Assembly: GCA_018343915.1 (NCBI GenBank)
Contig: JABRWF010000002.1
Coordinates: 4,216,001-4,280,000 of the forward strand
DNA: 64,000 nucleotides
Reading direction: 5' to 3'
Source: Agroathelia rolfsii
Taxonomy: Eukaryota; Basidiomycota; Agaricomycetes; Amylocorticiales; Amylocorticiaceae
Shown here piece after piece: positions 57,506-64,000 of the stretch. Made by a program: the position numbers and the translations under genes. The notes under the pieces were generated by a model. That model had not been told where the DNA came from. It did no database searches and saw nothing but the letters and a program-made list of their open reading frames with translations. Position 1 is the first letter of the stretch. Each line of letters starts with the position of its first letter.

Positions 57506-60199
57506 TTAAGCGATCTTGAGATCCTATTTGAAGTGGTAAGCACTAAATAAAATGGAAACTATGCACTTGACGAGAACAGACCTTTTTGATGAGATTGCGA
57601 GCAATCGGATGGAATGTATTAGCCGACTTGGTGAATGTATCCACCGCAAGCTTCTCGTCTACCTTGTAGACTTCGCGGAAGATGGGCCGGCAGAACTTCA
57701 TCCGGCCTTTGACAACTCCTGAGCCATCATCGCCAACTACCCATTTCGCAGCCTCGGCAGCGAAGACCTTGGATTGTTCAGTTGAGGGATCGATGAGAGC
57801 ACCCTCATAAAACCTCAGCCTTATTTCTGCATTCTGCGTCGACGAGAATCCATAGAGCTCGCCAAGTCGAACGATGTGTGAGGGTGGCAAAGCAGGGTAT
57901 GAATGTAATCGTTCCAAGAAAACAACTAATGACAGAGCATTCATTAGTAATCCTACTACATCTTTATTCCATGGCACACATACTTTTCTGATTAGAGCCA
58001 AATCCGTCCATATCTGAGGCCTTGAACTCGAGACTCTCAACCGGCGTCGAGCGGGAAGTGTTCCAGCGCTCAGCAAGAGCATAAGCTTTGGTGGCAAGGC
58101 TCTCGTCATACTTAACATCCACGGGCAATTCAAGCCCTTCACCAAAGAACCATGCCTATCCATTGCTAAGTTCAACGAATTGTCAAATACCAAAAACTGT
58201 GGTGCACATACATCAAAGTCGACTGTTGCAAGAGCAGTCTTCTGCTCGGCGCTACCGTGTTTCTCCCAGTATTGCAGAAGATGATCCTTCCACTGGAAGG
58301 TAGTAATACTGTGACCCATAAAAGTGTTGACATAATCCCGAACATATGGAAGGAAGGAATCTAGACCGCCCAAAGTTCTTTCTACATACAGACCATTACA
58401 TGAGTGCTCCAACAAAATCTTGATAAATATCTGGCACATACCAAGGTACAGTATGAAGTTTGCACCCTTGTCATATGGGACTTGGCTATATGCATCGTCC
58501 GGGTCCTCCCCAACCTCAAAGTCGATGACAAGTCTTTGGTACTTGGGTCTATCAGCATATCCTTTGAGGTCGTCTTGGAGCCCTTTTCGGCCAATGATAT
58601 AAGAAAACCCGCGTTCTGCCGGGGAGTACAGTACTTGAAGAAGGACTCGTTCCATGTACGTTGTCCACCCTTCATTCAGCCAGAATGAGCTGAAAAAAAT
58701 GATTATTTTGACAGGATAAAACCAAGTGCGCTGTAAATACCTAGCATCAGCATGCGTGACTCCATTTCCAAACCAAGAGTGCGTCAGTTCGTGAACGACG
58801 ACATCGACGAGTGAGCGATCTCCAGCAAGCAAGGCTAAATCACGTGTGAGTGAGTCAGGATATCATTATCAAGTGATCAAATACATACTGGGGGTAAGGA
58901 AGGTCAGACAAGCGTTCTCCATTCCACCATACGGGAAGGAGGGCGGCAGCACCAACAAGTCGTATACACCAAACTTATAGGGTACGACAATCTCTTCTTC
59001 TTTTGCCAAAAACCTAGATATGATAAGGCACGATTAGGATATGAAGAAAAAGAAGCTAATAGAATCTAGAATAACCAACCTTCCTGTAGCCTCACTGAAT
59101 TCCCAGTATGCATCATCGATAAGCTCCGGTTCAGCCCAGATACCGCTTGTATATGGTTTGCCTTTGGGTAGGGGGAGTGCTTTGTATCTGACATTACCAC
59201 AGGCAATGGCAATCAAGTACGATGGAATGGCAGTTGGCTAAAGCAAGAAAATCGATTAGCTGTATATAGAGATATTCCAGAGTAGATAAGCCGACCTGCT
59301 TATATGTATATGTGACTAGATCTTTTCCGATCTCCTTTCCATCATGAGCTGGCCCATTAGATGGAGGAGAGACACGAATTGCAGACATTAGAGCGGGAAG
59401 AACAGAAGTGACTTTTGCGGAGTATTTCTAGGAAAGTCGTCAGGAACATGATTTGTTTTGCATTCGTAAAGCAGTAATCGTTACAAGCTTGACAGAAGGT
59501 GTGTCTAAACATCTAATTTAGCCGTGATTAATCATGTGTTTGAGATCTTCATGCACGTACCTTGCAAAGGTGCTAACGTGCGCGCATAGATAGGCTGGCA
59601 CTGGCTGAAAAGATAGGGAAAAGATTTCCCTTGCGTTTGCCTTACAGAAAGACTTACGTTGGTATTCCAACCCTTGCAATGAAGATGAGCCACTTACTCC
59701 TTGTCCAACCATTGAAGTGCGATACAGTCCTTGGTAGTGCTATATTTGATGGATACGGATACCACCGAACCAGCTTTGACAGGATTTGGAAGGGGAATAT
59801 GCAAAGCAGACCCCATGACAGGATGTTTGGGCTTCAAATCATACTATAGAAAAAATGATGACAGTTAGTACTGCTCGAAACGGATGAAGAGCACTATGAT
59901 GAATAAGACCAAGCCATACGGAAGCTTCGCTGCCGCCAACATAGGCGCTCTCAATGATAAGATCCCCAGTGTCGAAGCTGTAATTAATAATCGTTCGGTT
60001 ATTTTTCCATATCCTGATGACAGGAAGTGGCAAGGATTTGAACCGACACTACTTCTTTTACACCGTCAACCTTGGCGATGAGATCGTGAGTAGCAGATCC
60101 CTTAATGATCGCGGCATCGAAATCGACAAGCCAATCCAAAGCGACGTGATCTGTCGCGATCTGAAGATAATTGGATTGTGTAGTAGGGTCGGGGCTCAT
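57506..60199 (-). CDS. LTA4H: M1 zinc aminopeptidase of the leukotriene A4 hydrolase type, copy 1
   Basis: This is a bifunctional-type M1 enzyme: zinc aminopeptidase, and in this clade an epoxide hydrolase fold. It starts [20 protein letters not shown] at 60199. The exopeptidase motif region is GGMENAC, with a zinc site HELTHS...NEGW (HExxH-x18-E) formed across an intron. VPYDKGANF matches the segment that carries the catalytic Tyr in LTA4H. The LTA4H-type C-terminal domain follows: [19 protein letters not shown] [20 protein letters not shown] and ARNLIKK, then DLKIA after a last intron. Length about 640 residues, as expected. It carries one intron more than copy 2 (58690-58740). Cytosolic, no signal peptide. 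Confidence 0.88.
58690..58740 (-). other. 51-nt intron present only in LTA4H copy 1
   Basis: The donor is GTATTTAC after CATGCTGATGCTAG and the acceptor is TTTTTTTCAG before CTCATTCTGG, phase 2, inside the Ser codon of ADASSFW. Copy 2 reads continuously ADSSSFW at the matching place, near 61645-61650, with no intron. Confidence 0.8.
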
Positions 60200-60456
60200 A
60201 GCTTCTTGATTCTCCTTGAATCCAAACGGACTGGTTCAGTTTCAGGAGTCGCGGGCAACACTTCCAGAGTCGTCGAGCGGGAATACTCTGAAAGAACAAG
60301 CTTCAAGGGAGTTCACGTGACTCACGGCAACTCTAGCCGGATCACCTTTTGATCAAATGAACAGGTAAACAAGTGTAATGATAATGCAAGCCAGGGTATG
60401 GTAGATTCCTGATATGCATAAGTCTGACTAATTAATACAAATAAATTGTGGTTTTA

Positions 60457-63074
60457 TCAAGCTATCTTAAGGTCCTATTTATGTTTATTCAGTTAGGATG
60501 AAGCAACCATGATGGAATGAGTGAAATACAAACAGACCTTTTTGATAAGGTTGCGTGCGATAGGATGGAATGCGCTCTCTGACCTGATAAACGTGTCTAC
60601 CGCAAGTTTTTCGTCTACTTTATAAACCTCTCGGAATATAGGCCTACAAAACTTCATTCGGCCTTTGATAACTCCCGAACCATCTTCGCCAACGACCCAT
60701 TTTGCAGCCTCGATGGCAAAAGATTTGGATTGTTCAGTTGAAGGATCAACGAAAGCCACTCCATAAAACCTCAGTTTAATTTCTGCGTTTTGGGTAGTGG
60801 AGAATCCGTAGAGTTCTCCAAGTCGAGCAACGTGGGAAGGTGGTAAAGCAGGATACGTGTGAAGTCGTTCCAGGAAGACAACTACCATGATAGCTATTTT
60901 TAGTAAATGATTTAATATTTTGAAAATAATGAAGATACTTTTTTGGTTTGAGTTAAATCCATCCATGTCAGAGGCCTTGAAATCCAGGTCTCCCACAGCG
61001 GTTGCACGGGAGCTATTCCAGCGCTCAGCTAGAGCATAAGCCTTAGTGGCAAGGCTTTCATCGTATTCAACGTCGATGGGTAGTTTGAGACCTTCGCCAA
61101 AGAACCAAGCCTATATATAAAGTCAAACCAAAAAGAACAAAAAATAAGTCTAAGAACAATGCACATACATTGAAGTCAACTTTTGCAAGAGCAGCCTTCT
61201 GCTCGGCGCTACCATTCTTTTCCCAGTATTGAAGAAGATGATCTTTCCACTGGAAAGTGTCAATACTCTGACCCATGAAAGTGTTGACGTAGTCGCGAAT
61301 GTAAGGAAGAAAGGCATCGAGACCGCCCAATATTCTTTCTATAATGGACCGTAGCATCAGTACCGCAAACAGAATTTAGCTGGTTGCAAACTACAGACCT
61401 AGATATAGAAGGAAGTTGGCGCCCTTATCATATGGGACTCGGCTGTATGCATCATCCGGGTCTTCTCCTACTTCAAAATCAATCACTAGTCTCTGGTATT
61501 TGGGCCTATCTGCGTAGTTTTTCAGGTCATTATCTAGAGCTTTCCTGCCGATAATGTAAGAGAACCCGCGCTCTGCAGGTGAGTAGAGAACTTGGAGAAG
61601 GACTCGTTCCATGTATGTTGTCCAGCCTTCGTTGAGCCAGAAAGAACTGGAGTCTGCTTGAGTAACACCATTTCCGAACCAAGAGTGCGTCAGCTCATGG
61701 ACAACAACATTAACCAATGAGCGATCTCCGGCAAGTAAAGCTTGATTCAAAGGATTAGTCATGGCTCTTTCAACTTCCTTGTGTATGTGGATAATGAACT
61801 TACTCGGGGTAAGGAATGTAAGACAGGCATTCTCCATACCGCCATACGGGAATGAAGGTGGCAAAACAAGCAAGTCGTACACGCCAAACTTGTACGGAAC
61901 TACAATTTCTTCTTCCTTTGCTAAGAATCTAGCACAAATATGGTGAACAAGGAAAGTTAAAGTGCACATTGTTTAACCAATGCTAACCTTCCTGTATCTT
62001 CGCTGAACTCCCAATAAGCAGCATCAATGAGTTCTGGTTCCGCCCAGATGCCGCTTCTGTAGGTTTTACCATGAGGCAAAGGTAAAGCCTTGTACCTGAC
62101 ATTTCCGCATGCAATGGCAATCAAGTAAGACGGAATTCCGATAGGCTAAACAAAATCATTCTATTTGTAAGCGCATACATTTTGTATATAAGCACACAAA
62201 CCTGATCGTACGTGTAAGTCACCAAATCTTTCCCGATCTCTTTCCCGTCATGAGGTAGTCCATCAGATGGAGGGGATACACGAATAGCAGACATCAGGGC
62301 AGGAAGAACGGATGTGACCTTTGCACTGTATTTCTATGAAAGCCATTAGCATTGAACCGAGTTCGTGCGTCATGAAGGACTTGATCTTTACAATCTTCAA
62401 CGAAGGAGTATCTATATAATCGGATCAATTTTACAGGTACAATCATCGAAGTGATTTTGACCGAGACTTACCCTGTAAGGGCGCTAATGCACGCGCATGG
62501 ATAGGCTGGCATTGGCTAAACAAGTACGGGAAAGTTTTTCCTTGTGTTTGCCTGACAGAATCAAGTCACTATCGAATTTTCGAAGCCTAGGAATACGTAC
62601 TCTTTATCCAACCATTGTAAAGCTGTGCAATCTTTGGTAGTGCTATACTTGATTGACACCAAGACACTCGACCCAGCCTTGATAGGGCTCGCCAAAGGGA
62701 TATGCAGGGCAGACCCCATGACTGGATGTTTAGGCTTGACTTCATACTAGTAATATTAATGTCAATGATGTTCAAGCAAAGATAGCTGTACGGCTATAGC
62801 CTTACGGAGACCTCGGTATCACCGACAGAGGCGCTCTCGATGATAAGATCGCTTGTATCAAAACTATTTTATACTTGGTTCAGAATTTGATATATGGGAG
62901 ACAGGGTAATCGATAAACCGACATGACTTCATTCACATCGTCAATTCTGGCGATGAGTTTGTGAGTAGCAGTTCCCTTGATAATCGCAGCATTGAAATCG
63001 ACAAGCCAGTCCAGAGAGACATGATCGGTGGCAACTTGGAGATAATTAGACTGAGTAGTAGGATCTGGTTTCAT
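60457..63074 (-). CDS. LTA4H: M1 zinc aminopeptidase of the leukotriene A4 hydrolase type, copy 2
   Basis: This is a tandem paralog of copy 1, in the same orientation and 258 bp upstream of it. It starts [20 protein letters not shown] at 63074. It has [38 protein letters not shown] in one exon, [12 protein letters not shown] and the C-terminal domain with [20 protein letters not shown], ending DLKIA at 60457. Zinc ligands and the catalytic Glu are intact, so the protein should be active. The two copies are alike throughout by eye, with changes scattered rather than clustered, which suggests an established duplication and no recent conversion of the whole gene. Confidence 0.88.
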
Positions 63075-63792
63075 GGTTTCTTAGTTCTTTCCTATAAAAC
63101 TCGGTTTATTGTGTTGATCGAGGTAAAGATAAGCCTAACGAACAGCCGTGTCAAATAAACAAATACAGCACTACCTCGCTGGCGTATGTATAGTGGCATA
63201 ATTGTATTGTTCTCGGAAGTATTATACCCCGGCGCCCGAGCAACCCTTCGGCCACATCAGTGGCGCTATGTAACAACCGTAGTAGTGCGATTCGCACGAA
63301 AATACAGATGTATCCAAGCTGGTTGACAACAATCATCAAGGATTGTCCACTGGTATATTTAACCCCATTTGGAGAGAATAATAATAATAATAATAAAGTA
63401 TGTACAATAGAAGGACATCACAGACACAAAAAGACGCGCAATTACATCAAATAACTTGGATAGCCCAAGTCCGATTGTCGTTGTTCCATTGATAAAAACA
63501 TCACAGGGGCCAAAATATCAAGGTAAATGAATGGATACACAGGTAGCGAGGGAAGATTACATAAAGAAAGATGAGATGAAAAGAAATACGATGGATGAGG
63601 CGATGCTGTTATGAAGCCGTAAGTGGTTTAGCGCTACACGTGTGATGAAGAAAATAAAGGAACGGAGATGAAGAAAATAAGTCCATTGGATATTTACAGA
63701 TGAGCATGCAGAGATCGTCGGTAAGAGGGGATTCGAAAAGCAATTTTTTAGACAAGAATATATGATACGACCGATGAAATCATTCTGCTCGC
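63075..63792. other. Intergenic upstream of LTA4H copy 2
   Basis: This is the promoter side of LTA4H copy 2 and the 3' flank of the next gene. An (AAT)n microsatellite lies at about 63378-63398. No gene recognised. Confidence 0.5.
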
Positions 63793-64000
63793 TCATTGCA
63801 TGGCTGGCTGACGAATACCAAAAGGATACTGAAAAATTGAGATGAGGCCAGTGAACAAGGGAAAGACAAGTATGACGAACCTTGGAAGGCGATTCACGGG
63901 AAGTAATAAGCGATAGCTTTCGTTTGGAGGGCAAGCTCATATGTGGCAATACGGGACTATCTTCAGGTGTCTGTGGTCCAGAAAAGTCCTCTACACAAAT
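63793..64000 (-). CDS. 3' end of a gene running off the right edge, two exons
   Basis: Read on minus, the visible part encodes EDFSGPQTPEDSPVLPH and LPSKRKLSLITSRESPSK, then an intron at 63829-63880 (donor GTTCGT, acceptor TTTTTCAG, phase 0), then YPFGIRQPAMQ and a TGA at 63793-63795. The segment is Ser/Pro-rich with a basic KRKLS patch, typical of a disordered, possibly phosphorylated tail. The protein cannot be named from this piece. Confidence 0.55.

Noticed and set aside
60017..60352. 111-codon plus frame over the LTA4H copy 1 start
   Set aside because: It is antisense to the conserved N-terminal exon of LTA4H and has no motif.
1..64000. tRNA, rRNA or CRISPR features
   Set aside because: I looked for B-box-like GGTTCGA contexts with matching acceptor stems, rRNA-like blocks and regularly spaced repeats and found none that hold up. 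A covariance-model scan would be the decisive test.

Overview
The window reads as nuclear DNA of a filamentous basidiomycete, most likely an Agaricomycete. Almost every gene is cut by many 50-70 nt introns with GT...CTRAY...AG signals. There is a DUF6533-type membrane protein, a P450 that looks closest to CYP63, a chromodomain Ty3/gypsy element, and compact gene spacing on both strands. No finer taxonomic placement can be made from the sequence alone.

Layout. 1-4.2 kb is an AT-rich, repeat-laden block with a broken Ty3/gypsy integrase/chromodomain 3' end and its LTR. 4.2-11 kb (minus) is a full-length ABCC/MRP transporter. 12.3-13.7 kb (plus) is a nine-exon DUF6533-like membrane protein that I could splice completely in frame. 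14.1-15.8 kb (minus) is a 5'-truncated LINE with a 38-nt poly(A) tail, lying directly against the stop codon of CAND1 (15.8-20.35 kb, minus). A small Tudor-like gene (minus) and VPS4 (plus) follow. 23.7-27.1 kb is mostly intergenic and holds a long RNA-foldable hairpin and a small acidic unknown gene. 27.1-29.9 kb is a BNI4-like scaffold with a PP1-docking C-terminus. VPS35 (31.6-34.9 kb) and mitochondrial EF-G (35.2-38.0 kb) follow on plus, then a P450 (38.5-41.1 kb) and VPS27 (41.7-44.3 kb) on minus. RPB1 (44.7-51.4 kb) is divergent from VPS27, and an SMP/C2 tricalbin-like protein follows (51.8-55.1 kb). On minus come a signal-peptide/one-TM surface protein, MED9, and two tandem LTA4H-type M1 aminopeptidases. 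The 3' end of one more minus-strand gene runs off the right edge.

How the genes relate. The set is mainly housekeeping. Endosomal sorting is strongly represented: ESCRT-0 VPS27, the ESCRT-III ATPase VPS4 and retromer VPS35. The tricalbin-like protein is an ER-plasma-membrane tether. RPB1 and MED9 both serve the Pol II/Mediator machinery. CAND1 recycles cullin-RING ligases, and BNI4 and the surface protein point to cell-wall and septum work. Co-location is not evidence of an operon in a fungus.

The most interesting structure is the RPB1 C-terminal domain. Its last part is encoded by small exons of 9, 3, 75, 42 and 12 nt, separated by six introns that are all phase 1. One exon is only CAT (3 nt), and including it is what keeps the heptad YSPTSPA in register. 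Every internal exon is symmetric, so skipping any of them would change CTD length without shifting the frame. Other notable points are a GC-AG intron in VPS4, a 38-bp hairpin whose arm substitutions are all G.U-compatible, intron presence/absence between the two LTA4H copies, and GTGAC dyads upstream of both VPS35 and the tricalbin gene. Exon boundaries given here were worked out by hand from reading frame, splice consensus and family conservation. They have not been checked against transcripts.
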